A stretch of DNA of 64,000 nt, taken from Deltaproteobacteria bacterium. GTDB taxonomy: Bacteria > Desulfobacterota > Desulfuromonadia > Geobacterales > Pseudopelobacteraceae. The position numbers and the translations under genes were made by a program. Location: the NCBI GenBank assembly GCA_021850095.1, contig JAJZRX010000011.1, forward strand, positions 1 to 64,000, written 5' to 3'. How positions within the stretch are numbered: position 1 is the first letter of the stretch; each line of letters opens with the position of its first letter. Shown one piece after another: positions 36,640-46,739 of the stretch. The notes beneath the pieces were generated by a model, which did no database searches, was not told the DNA's origin, and saw nothing but the letters and a program-made list of their open reading frames with translations.

Positions 36640-36728
36640 ATTGGCCCGATCAATGCATATTGAGAATTCCTGTGAGCTTGATAAGTATGCGGCCATCAGG
36701 TTGACGCTGATCGGTGGGAGCTTTCGAT

Positions 36729-37271
36729 ATGAGAAATATACTGCTGTTTTTTATGATCGTTTTACTGGGGGGCTGCGCCCATGTCATGAGCGATGCGGGT
36801 TTGAAGCCGGTCGACCGTTCGCTGGCCTATGCGGAGCTCAAGAAAAACCCTGAAGCGCTGGTTGGAAAACAGGTTCTGGTGGGCGGCATGATTGCCGGCA
36901 CCCGCAGTAGCGGTGACGTGATAATGCTGGAAGTTGTCCAGTTGGAACTGTTTAATAACGGAGTTCCCGACGAATCATCCCGCTCGGGCGGAAGGTTTCT
37001 GGCACTCAGCAGCGAACTGATCGATCCCCTGCTTTACCGTCCCGGCAACTTCGTTACCCTTATCGGTGAAGTCAGGGGCAAGCAAATCCAGAAACTGGAG
37101 AGCGTCGACTACCCCTATCCGCTGATCGCGGTCAAAGAGTTGCGCATGTTCAGGGCCTCCGAACCCTTCGCGACCTACCCCAACAATCCCTATCAAAACC
37201 GGGTCGGTGACAACAGATTGATGCTCCGCCCGCCCGGCCCGCCGGACGGAGAGCCCGGAAAGCCCCGCTGA
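36729..37271 (+). CDS. Slp-family outer membrane lipoprotein
   Basis: Probable outer-membrane lipoprotein of the Slp family, known in E. coli as a starvation-induced protein. The 180-aa product has a lipoprotein signal peptide with lipobox LLGGC (Cys at about residue 16) and a Slp domain (LAYAELKKNPEALVGKQVLV, then LLYRPGNFVTLIGEVRG). The ATG at 36729 follows GGGAG; an in-frame GTG at 36714 is less likely. The C-terminus is rich in Pro and Gly (RPPGPPDGEPGKPR). Its last 79 bases overlap the 3' end of the convergent gluQ. Confidence 0.87.
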   Translation: MRNILLFFMIVLLGGCAHVMSDAGLKPVDRSLAYAELKKNPEALVGKQVLVGGMIAGTRSSGDVIMLEVVQLELFNNGVPDESSRSGGRFLALSSELIDPLLYRPGNFVTLIGEVRGKQIQKLESVDYPYPLIAVKELRMFRASEPFATYPNNPYQNRVGDNRLMLRPPGPPDGEPGKPR

Positions 37272-38197
37272 ACCGGCAAGGCACCACTCCGGAGCGGGAT
37301 TCGGGAAGCATCAAAACAGTCAACCCCCCAGGCAAGCAGGTCCCCGCAGGCCGCTCCGGCCAGTTCGGGTGGCGGATCCTGTCCCAGAAAGCGAAGCACG
37401 GACAGGAGCAACTGTCCTTCCTGTCCTTTCAGATTGCCCAGCTGCTCTGAAACCAGATTGTCGCGCTTGCTCAACTTGGAGCCGTCCGGGCCGGTCACCA
37501 GAGGCAGATGGCAGTATTCGGGCGTCGCTATGCCCAGCATCCGCTGCAGATAGATCTGGCGGGGGGTCGAGGATAGCAGGTCGTCGCCCCGCACGACCTG
37601 ATTCACGCCGCACAGGTCGTCATCCACCACCACCGCCAGCTGATACAGATATTCGTCAGTTCCTCTTCGCACGGCAAAATCCCCGCAGACGTTCGCCAGA
37701 TTCTGGCAGATGGCGCCCCGCCTGATGTCCTCGAAGCAGATCTCGCTTTCCGGCACCCGTATCCGCCAGGAACGAACCACCGCCCCGCTTTTGATGCCGT
37801 CCCGGCAGAGGCCGGGGTAGGGGATGCAGTCGTCATCGGGGTGGGGAGCCGAAGCGGCCCGGGCGATCTCCTTGCGTGAGCAGCCGCAGGGGTAGAGCAG
37901 GCCCTGCTGCTGCAGGCGCTCGAAAGCCTGGCGGTAGCTGTCCCCATTTGTGCTCTGGCAGGACACTTCGCCATCCCAGAACAGCCCGAAGGATTCCAGC
38001 GTCCGCCTGATATCGTCGGCCATTCCGGTCACCTGCCGGGCGGTGTCCAGGTCGTCAAGGCGCAGCAGCCAGCGTCCGCCGCCACGCTTCGCCATCAGAT
38101 AGCTTCCCACTGCCGCCACCAGGGAGCCGCTGTGCAGGCAGCCGGTGGGCGAGGGGGCAAAGCGGCCGATTATGGGGAGGGATGCGTTTGTTGCCAC
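37193..38197 (-). CDS. gluQ: GluQ, glutamyl-Q tRNA(Asp) synthetase
   Basis: Glutamylates queuosine at position 34 of tRNA(Asp). It resembles a truncated glutamyl-tRNA synthetase without an anticodon domain. The 334-aa product has GRFAPSPTGCLHSGSL (HIGH), the zinc ligands in YPCGCSRKEI and YPGLCRDG, and KLSKRDN (KMSKS loop). Family members end near the LAWGVDCFDASRIP segment; here about 26 residues rich in Gly, Pro and Ser follow, read antisense from the convergent slp gene. That overlap of 79 bp suggests loss of an original stop or terminator. Confidence 0.92.
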   Translation of the reverse strand: MATNASLPIIGRFAPSPTGCLHSGSLVAAVGSYLMAKRGGGRWLLRLDDLDTARQVTGMADDIRRTLESFGLFWDGEVSCQSTNGDSYRQAFERLQQQGLLYPCGCSRKEIARAASAPHPDDDCIPYPGLCRDGIKSGAVVRSWRIRVPESEICFEDIRRGAICQNLANVCGDFAVRRGTDEYLYQLAVVVDDDLCGVNQVVRGDDLLSSTPRQIYLQRMLGIATPEYCHLPLVTGPDGSKLSKRDNLVSEQLGNLKGQEGQLLLSVLRFLGQDPPPELAGAACGDLLAWGVDCFDASRIPLRSGALPVQRGFPGSPSGGPGGRSINLLSPTRF

Positions 38198-38206
38198 TGG
38201 TTTGAG

Positions 38207-38521
38207 CTATTTGATGAACGAGCAGCAGTAATCCGAAACGGTTGCGACTTTCATCACAAAGGTGGAATCGGCCGGGACATCAAAGGATTGGCCGCCCACA
38301 ACCTCGTTCCAGGCCGAATCACCCTTCATCTGCCATGACAGCTTTCCCGACATGATCTCCATATTTTCCGCCGCGCCGGTGGAAAATTCATATTCTCCCG
38401 GCTGCATGACTCCCAGCGTTTTTTTGCTGCCGTCGGCGAACAGAACCGTAAAACTGACCACCTGGCCCCCGAAATAGATATTGGCCTTTTTGACCACCGT
38501 GACATTGCTGAATTCCGTCAT
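38207..38521 (-). CDS. ppnP: PpnP-type pyrimidine/purine nucleoside phosphorylase
   Basis: Small cupin (formerly DUF1255) that phosphorolyses several nucleosides in E. coli. The 104-aa product matches the family along its length: NVTVVKKANIYFGGQVVSFT, KKTLGVMQPGEYEFSTGAAE, and WNEVVGGQSFDVPADSTF, ending DYCCSFI. It is slightly longer than the usual 94 aa. It lies 9 bp upstream of gluQ on the same strand, so they are probably cotranscribed. Confidence 0.92.
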   Translation of the reverse strand: MTEFSNVTVVKKANIYFGGQVVSFTVLFADGSKKTLGVMQPGEYEFSTGAAENMEIMSGKLSWQMKGDSAWNEVVGGQSFDVPADSTFVMKVATVSDYCCSFIK

Positions 38522-38589
38522 GTGAACCCCCTTTGTGCTGTAGTAATAACCAAGGGGTTATAAACGCTGTCAGCGCCTGAAGCAAACAA

Positions 38590-38620
38590 AAAAGCCCGCT
38601 GATTGCGTCAGCGGGCTTTT
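38590..38620. terminator. Bidirectional-type terminator
   Basis: AAAAGCCCGCTGA (38590-38602) pairs perfectly with TCAGCGGGCTTTT (38608-38620) around TTGCG. On the minus strand it is followed by TTTTTTG, so it terminates the glycine-zipper gene before ppnP. Confidence 0.9.
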
Positions 38621-38647
38621 CTGCAGATCGTATGCGACATCAGGAGC

Positions 38648-39040
38648 TCAATCGAAGGTGCCCCGCAGAAGACTGGCGGTCCACATGACTTTGGTCTGGC
38701 GTGAAGCGGGAGCTTCGATCAAATTCGGAATTATGGTCGGGACGGCAATCCGAACCCGGCCGTTGTCGATTTCAGCCAGGGCACGGGAAGATTTCGCCAG
38801 ACCATAGGCTGTGCCGGCCAGTACGCCGGTTGCCGCCCCATAGCCGATATATTCCAGGTGGTCGGCCGGCTTTTTGGTGAAGGCCAGGATGGCGCCGCCC
38901 ACCAAGGCCCCGATTCCGGCGCCGTAAAAGGCGTCTTCGAACACGTCCCGGAGTGCGCTGTCGGCAGCCTGGCTTGAAGAAGCCGCCGATAGAAATGAGA
39001 TGCAGATCAGAAATGCGAGTACCTGTTTGAGCTGTTTCAT
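38648..39040 (-). CDS. Small exported protein with a glycine-zipper region
   Basis: Unassigned envelope protein. The 130-aa product has a signal peptide (about 1-25, SFLSAASSSQA/A), then two short hydrophobic glycine/alanine-rich segments (about 38-54, YGAGIGALVGGAILAF; and about 67-83, GYGAATGVLAGTAYGLAK) of the glycine-zipper type, and a polar C-terminus with a conserved-looking VRIAVPTI strand. It is transcribed alone, with a strong terminator behind it. I cannot name a function. Confidence 0.75.
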   Translation of the reverse strand: MKQLKQVLAFLICISFLSAASSSQAADSALRDVFEDAFYGAGIGALVGGAILAFTKKPADHLEYIGYGAATGVLAGTAYGLAKSSRALAEIDNGRVRIAVPTIIPNLIEAPASRQTKVMWTASLLRGTFD

Positions 39041-39252
39041 CTATGCTGACCCCGCGTAGGATTTTCTTAAATTCGTCATGGATTCAGCAAAAAACAGGCC
39101 AGCCAGGTAAGTGTGATGCGCGTTTTTTTACAACCGTCTGGAAAAACTATTGTTTATGGCTGGGGCGGCCCGGATTGATAACGATCTTGAAAGAGCCGCT
39201 GATGAAATCTATGGCAATTGTGTTGCGGTAACGACACAGCAGGTCGGTTGAA

Positions 39253-41889
39253 TCACGGCATCAGCGAACGGGCCAAAGCCAGCTCATCCTCACGGCTCTG
39301 GATCTCCCCGTCCAGCCGGGCCTGCAGCAATCGCTGCTTGACCCTGCCGAAAGCGGGACCGGGCAACAGCCCCAGCTCCCGCAGATCATCACCCCCCAGC
39401 AGGGGTACAACCCCGCGCAGGCGGGTCAGGTAGATCGAGACAAACCGCCGGATCTGCTCGCTGCTGGCCCGGGCCGCCAGGTAAAGCAGCATTTCCAGCG
39501 AGAACGAGCTGAACCAGCTGAACAGCTCGCTGTTGCGAACATCGCAGGAGTGTTTCAGGCGGCGTTTGATCGCATCCAGTGTTTTGTGAACCTGGCTGCG
39601 CTGGCTGTGCAGCTGGCTGGCAAAACGCCCAGGAACCGCCAGTCTGCGGCAGGCATCGGCGAATTCATCCTGCTTGAGCCCTTCGAACAGCGCCAGCAGG
39701 TAAACCTGCCACTGTTCGCAGGGATCATCCAGGTACAAAAGCCGGAACCAGGCCATGACCTGCCCGGCTTCGCGCAGTACCCGCTCGGTGGCCGGAACCA
39801 GTTTCAGGGCCGGGTGGATAAAGGGCAGCAGTCCCAATACGGACATGCGTGCGATGGCGGCCAGCGGTTCTTTTTCGCGCAGAATCTGCTCCAGTTCTCT
39901 GAAAAGCCGCTCGCCGCCCAGTTTGTCCAGCAGATGCATCCGCACCGCGCTGCGGATCAGCTTCTCGGTGTGCGGGGCGATGTGAAAGCCCAGGCGCTGC
40001 TCGAAGCGGATGGCCCGGAAAACGCGGGTCGGATCTTCGACAAAGGAGAGGTTGTGCAGCACCCTGACGGTGCGCTCCTGGATGTCCTGCTGTCCGCCGA
40101 AATGATCGGTCAGGCGCCCGAAACGGTCGCTGTTGATGCAGAGCGCCAGGGTGTTGATGGTGAAATCGCGCCGGTACAGGTCATGGCGTAGCGAGGCGCG
40201 TTCGACCGTCGGCAGCGCGCCGGGCGATTCGTAATATTCCAAACGGGTGCTGGCCACATCGATCTTGCCCCCGTCGGGAAAGACCAGAACGGCCGTGCCG
40301 AATTTCCGGTGGCTGCGCACACGGCAGGGATAATGTTCGGCAAAGCGCTCGGCAAAAAAGATGCCGTCCCCCTCCACGGTAATATCGATATCCAGGTTGT
40401 CGATCCCCAGCAGCAGGTCGCGCACGAAACCGCCCACCGCGTAAACCGACAATCCCAGCTCGTCGGCCACCTCGCCCAGCCTGCGCAGCGCCAGACGCCG
40501 CTCTTCGTCCAGCCGTTTGCCCAGCAGCCCCAGCACCGAACGGCTGCGGATCGGCGTCTGCAGCGACTCAAGATCGTACAGCGACTCGCTCTGGCCGGGG
40601 CGGCCGCCGTAGATATGGCGCAGCAGATCGGTGCGGGTGACCGCGCCCGCCAGCCGTTCGCCGTCAAAGACCGGCACAAAGCGGCGGTTGCCGCCGATCA
40701 TGTATTCCTGGATGTCCGTCAGGGGGGTGTCGGGGGCGGCCCGCAGGTATTCGGTGTGCATGAAGTCGGTCACCGGGGAAGCGCCCAGGCCGTGGTAGAG
40801 CGCCTTTTCGACGATTTTGCGCGATATTATGCCCACCATGCGCTCCCCGGCCATGACCGGCATGGCGTTGCAGTTATAGCGGGTCAACATCTCGCGCGCC
40901 TCGGCGATGTCAACCGTATCGGGCACCGTCTTGACCGGGGCCGACATCAGATCCGAGGCCAGCACCTGGGTGCTGACCGAGAAGCGCAAATATTCATCCA
41001 GACGTTCCAGCACCTGCTGCAGCGACTGGTTATGCACGGCGGCCGAGGCGGCCGTGGCGTGGCCGCCGCCCCGGAAACGCTTCATGATTTCGCCGACATT
41101 GACTTGCGGCACATGGCTGCGGGCCACCAGGTAAACGTGCTCCTCCATCGCCACCACCACAAACAGGGCATCCAGGTTTTCCATATCCCGCATCAGATGC
41201 ACCAGCGAGGCGATGTCGCCGATATACTGGTCGCAGGCAGCGTGCGCGATGGAGATCACAATCCCGTTGATCGAGGTTGTCCGGAGGGTCGTCAGCAGCT
41301 GCCGCAGCAGCCCCATTTGGGCTTTGTTCAGCTCCGGCGTCAGCGCTTCGCCGACAATGCCGAGCCGGGCGCCCTGTCCCAAAAGCCAGGCCGCCGCCCG
41401 GTAATCATCGGGAGTCGTGCAGGCGAACAGCAGGCGCCCGGTGTCCTCATGGATGCCGAGCAAGATCAGGGTGGCCTCCTGCGGTGTCAGCGTCAGGTTG
41501 CGCTCCATCAGCAGCAAGGTCAGCAGGGTCGAGGCCGAACCGTAGCCGTTGATGCTGCCGCTGCCGGAAGGGATGCTGTCGGAGGTTGGCGGATGGTGGT
41601 CATAGATGTGGACTTCCAGGCCGGGGCGGCCGAGGATTTCCGCAAAGCGTCCGATGCGCGCAGCCTGCTGGCAATCCACGATGATCAGGCGCGTGATCCC
41701 GGCCAGGTCGATCTCCTTGGCGCGGGTCAGCGGCGGCAGGTAATCGGGGTGGCGTTGGCTGAAATCGCGCAGCCCCTTTTCCTGGGAGCCGGGAAACGAG
41801 AGCAGCGCACCGGGATACAGCCGGTGCGCCGCCGTCATGGCGCCCAGACAGTCGAAGTCGGCATTTATGTGGGTGGTGATGACATCCAT
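39253..41889 (-). CDS. tRNA nucleotidyltransferase (A-adding type) with DHH and CBS domains
   Basis: Likely the A-adding half of a split CCA-adding system. The 878-aa product has an N-terminal DHH phosphoesterase domain (THINADFDCLGAM, IVDCQQ, IYDHHPPTSD) followed by DHHA1-like sequence with the GGGHATAASA motif (about 290). A CBS pair follows (about 315-430, LMSAPVKTVPD and DFMHTEYLRAAPD), then a class II nucleotidyltransferase head from about 465 (VYAVGGFVRDLLLGIDNLDIDI, with the DxD metal ligands) and an RNA-binding tail. In Aquifex and other lineages this layout belongs to enzymes that add only the terminal A; a separate CC-adding enzyme would then be needed elsewhere. Confidence 0.88.
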   Translation of the reverse strand: MDVITTHINADFDCLGAMTAAHRLYPGALLSFPGSQEKGLRDFSQRHPDYLPPLTRAKEIDLAGITRLIIVDCQQAARIGRFAEILGRPGLEVHIYDHHPPTSDSIPSGSGSINGYGSASTLLTLLLMERNLTLTPQEATLILLGIHEDTGRLLFACTTPDDYRAAAWLLGQGARLGIVGEALTPELNKAQMGLLRQLLTTLRTTSINGIVISIAHAACDQYIGDIASLVHLMRDMENLDALFVVVAMEEHVYLVARSHVPQVNVGEIMKRFRGGGHATAASAAVHNQSLQQVLERLDEYLRFSVSTQVLASDLMSAPVKTVPDTVDIAEAREMLTRYNCNAMPVMAGERMVGIISRKIVEKALYHGLGASPVTDFMHTEYLRAAPDTPLTDIQEYMIGGNRRFVPVFDGERLAGAVTRTDLLRHIYGGRPGQSESLYDLESLQTPIRSRSVLGLLGKRLDEERRLALRRLGEVADELGLSVYAVGGFVRDLLLGIDNLDIDITVEGDGIFFAERFAEHYPCRVRSHRKFGTAVLVFPDGGKIDVASTRLEYYESPGALPTVERASLRHDLYRRDFTINTLALCINSDRFGRLTDHFGGQQDIQERTVRVLHNLSFVEDPTRVFRAIRFEQRLGFHIAPHTEKLIRSAVRMHLLDKLGGERLFRELEQILREKEPLAAIARMSVLGLLPFIHPALKLVPATERVLREAGQVMAWFRLLYLDDPCEQWQVYLLALFEGLKQDEFADACRRLAVPGRFASQLHSQRSQVHKTLDAIKRRLKHSCDVRNSELFSWFSSFSLEMLLYLAARASSEQIRRFVSIYLTRLRGVVPLLGGDDLRELGLLPGPAFGRVKQRLLQARLDGEIQSREDELALARSLMP

Positions 41890-41958
41890 AATTCAGGCGG
41901 TGGAGGCTATTGCAGAATTCGTTCACCCTTCTATACATCAGGGTGAACGAATTCTGAA

Positions 41959-44586
<2,628 letters not shown>

Positions 44587-44802
44587 GCGTGATTCCTTCC
44601 CTTGAATGCCCTGGCGGGCACAGGCAGTAAAATGACGGGCCAAAATCTGCTGAAAACTTACACTGCTTTGCCGGCAAATGCAATCAGAGTGACGAATGAG
44701 GAAAAGCGCCCCTGGCCGGGAAGGGGCCGTTGAAATGCTCCGCTTTCCTTTTGGGGGATTTCCGGTATGATTGGGTTCTGATTTCGATCCAAAGGGGGAT
44801 GT

Positions 44803-46056
44803 ATGTCCGAATCAGTCATGTATGCCGCTTCCTGGTTGATCAATCCTGGTGCTCCGCCGCTGGCGGGAGGGGCGGTGCTTGTGCGCGACGGCCTTGTGGC
44901 CGACAGCGGGACGGTGGTTGACCTGAAGCGGAAGCATTCCGCTCCGCTGGTCGATTATCCCGGTTGCGTCATTCTGCCCGGCTTGATCAATGCCCATACC
45001 CATCTGGAGCTGACCCATTTCCCCGCCTGGCGGCTGCGCACGAACGTCGAGTACAACCCGCGCCGCTTCACGGACTGGATCATCCAGCTGATCAAGATTG
45101 CCCGCGGCCTGACTCCCGACGATTACCCCCCTTCGCTGCGGGAAGGGGTGCGCATGTGTCTGGAGTCCGGAACAACGGCGATCGGCGAGATCGTCAGCAA
45201 CCCGCTTCTGGCCGGGCTTTACCGGGAATCGCCCCTGGCCGGGCGGCTTTATTTCGAACTGCTGGGGCAGGATCCGGCCCGCTTCGGCGACAAGCTGACC
45301 GCCGCGCTGGCTGCTGCCGGATCATCCCCGGAGGCACCGCTGGCGAGCGGACTGTCTCCCCACTCGCTGTACACGATCGGCGATCAGTATCTGCAGAAGA
45401 TTCGGGAGGCGGCCGCTGCCGGCCGGCTGCCGCTGGCGATCCATGTTTCCGAATCCGCCGCCGAAACGGATCTGCTGTTTGATTCCAGCGGGCCGCTGGC
45501 GCAGGATTTTTACCCCTTTGTCGGCTGGGAAGGTTATCTGGGCCGCCCGCAGCGCTGCAGTTCAACGGAACTGCTTGATCGGCACGGCTTGCTGACCCCC
45601 GATACTCTGGCGGTGCATTGCGTTCATGTCACTCTGGCGGACGCCCGCCTGCTGAAGGAACGCGGGGTCAGCATCGCACTGTGCCCGCGCAGCAACGACA
45701 AGCTGGACGTGGGGCGCGCGCCGGTTGGCCTGTTCAAAAAACTGGGTATTCCGCTGGCGGTCGGCACCGATTCGCTGGCCAGCAATGATTCGCTTTCACT
45801 CTGGGACGAGATGCGTTATGCCCTGGAGGCCTTTCCCCATGACCTGACAGCGGAGGATCTGCTGCGGATGGTCACCGTCGACGCTGCTTCGGCACTGAAA
45901 ATCTCGGCCTGCTGCGGTTCCCTGGAGGCCGGCAAGCGGGCTGACTTCCAGGTGCTGGAAAATTGCGGTGCTGAAGAAAAAGGGTTGCTGGAGCGTGTCG
46001 TTCGAGCTGGGCGGGTTCAGGAGGTGTATGTCGGGGGGCGGCGCTACACCGGATGA
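44803..46056 (+). CDS. Amidohydrolase, deaminase subfamily (candidate aminofutalosine deaminase)
   Basis: Metal-dependent hydrolase of the TRZ/ATZ and SAH/MTA deaminase group. The 417-aa product has the beta-strand metal motif NAHTHLELTHFP (about residue 66), the third histidine in AIHVSESAAETD (about 213), AVHCVHVT (about 270), and the catalytic Asp in VGTDSLASNDSL (about 325). Geobacter relatives make menaquinone by the futalosine route, so aminodeoxyfutalosine deamination is a reasonable guess, but no mqn gene is in the window. The ATG follows AAGGGGG. It is divergent from glgP and convergent with lspA. Confidence 0.82.
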   Translation: MSESVMYAASWLINPGAPPLAGGAVLVRDGLVADSGTVVDLKRKHSAPLVDYPGCVILPGLINAHTHLELTHFPAWRLRTNVEYNPRRFTDWIIQLIKIARGLTPDDYPPSLREGVRMCLESGTTAIGEIVSNPLLAGLYRESPLAGRLYFELLGQDPARFGDKLTAALAAAGSSPEAPLASGLSPHSLYTIGDQYLQKIREAAAAGRLPLAIHVSESAAETDLLFDSSGPLAQDFYPFVGWEGYLGRPQRCSSTELLDRHGLLTPDTLAVHCVHVTLADARLLKERGVSIALCPRSNDKLDVGRAPVGLFKKLGIPLAVGTDSLASNDSLSLWDEMRYALEAFPHDLTAEDLLRMVTVDAASALKISACCGSLEAGKRADFQVLENCGAEEKGLLERVVRAGRVQEVYVGGRRYTG

Positions 46057-46075
46057 TACTCAAAAAAGAATTTGA

Positions 46076-46140
46076 AACACAGAGCAACGGAGCAGCGGAG
46101 CCAACACATTGATTTCTCGGCTGCTCCGTTGCTCTGTGTT
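46076..46140. repeat. 21-bp inverted repeat between the amidohydrolase gene and lspA
   Basis: The 21-nt arm at 46076-46096 (AACACAGAGCAACGGAGCAGC) recurs perfectly inverted at 46120-46140 across 23 nt. The right end supplies the first two template bases of the lspA stop (TAA at 46141-46139). It resembles the CACAGAG repeat at 5580-5740 and may also act as a terminator for the converging genes. Confidence 0.8.
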
Positions 46141-46630
46141 ATTTCAGCGGTCGTTTCTGGCGTTTTTCTTCCAGGATCATATCGATCGCCAACAGAAAAA
46201 CCCCCACGCAGATCAATGAGTCAGCCACGTTGAAGGCCGGCCAGTGGTGGCGGTACCAGTGCACATCCAGAAAGTCGATCACTTCTCCCAGCCGTACCCG
46301 GTCGATCAGGTTGCCGACCGCGCCGGAAAAGATCATGGCCAGCGAGATCTGCCCCAGCTTCTGGTCGTCGCGCAGTTTGCGGAAAGCGATCAGGATCACC
46401 AGCGCGGCGATGATCGATACGGTGATGAAAAACGGCAGCCGCCAGGAAGCGTTGGAAAGGAAGCTGAAGGCGGCGCCGCGGTTGCGGACGTAGGTGATAT
46501 GGAAAAAGTTTTCCATGACCGGAATCGAATCGAACAGCTGCATGCTGCGGTCGATGTAGATCTTGGTCAGCTGGTCGATAATAATTCCGATGATCGAAAT
46601 CAGGGCAAACAGTGGGTAGCGACTTTGCAT
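46139..46630 (-). CDS. lspA: LspA, prolipoprotein signal peptidase
   Basis: Aspartyl protease of the inner membrane that removes signal peptides of lipoproteins after diacylglyceryl attachment. The 163-aa product has four membrane helices, IIDQLTKIYIDRS, TYVRNRGAAFSFLS, and the two catalytic Asp motifs SGAVGNLIDRVRLG (about residue 114) and PAFNVADSLICVG (about 137). It follows ileS on the same strand, a pairing common in bacteria. Its stop codon abuts a palindromic repeat. Substrates in this window include the Slp and parvulin lipoproteins. Confidence 0.96.
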   Translation of the reverse strand: MQSRYPLFALISIIGIIIDQLTKIYIDRSMQLFDSIPVMENFFHITYVRNRGAAFSFLSNASWRLPFFITVSIIAALVILIAFRKLRDDQKLGQISLAMIFSGAVGNLIDRVRLGEVIDFLDVHWYRHHWPAFNVADSLICVGVFLLAIDMILEEKRQKRPLK

Positions 46631-46739
46631 GGCAGCTTCCGTGAAATATGGGGACGCTGCTGTTAACAGGGTCCCCGGCGTAAAATAGTGATAATGACGA
46701 TGATGCTACCTTTTCAGCCAATTAGAGCCGTAGGGTCGG

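Noticed and set aside
40309-41946. Long open frame opposite the tRNA nucleotidyltransferase
   Set aside because: Antisense shadow; the minus strand shows clear DHH, CBS and nucleotidyltransferase motifs.
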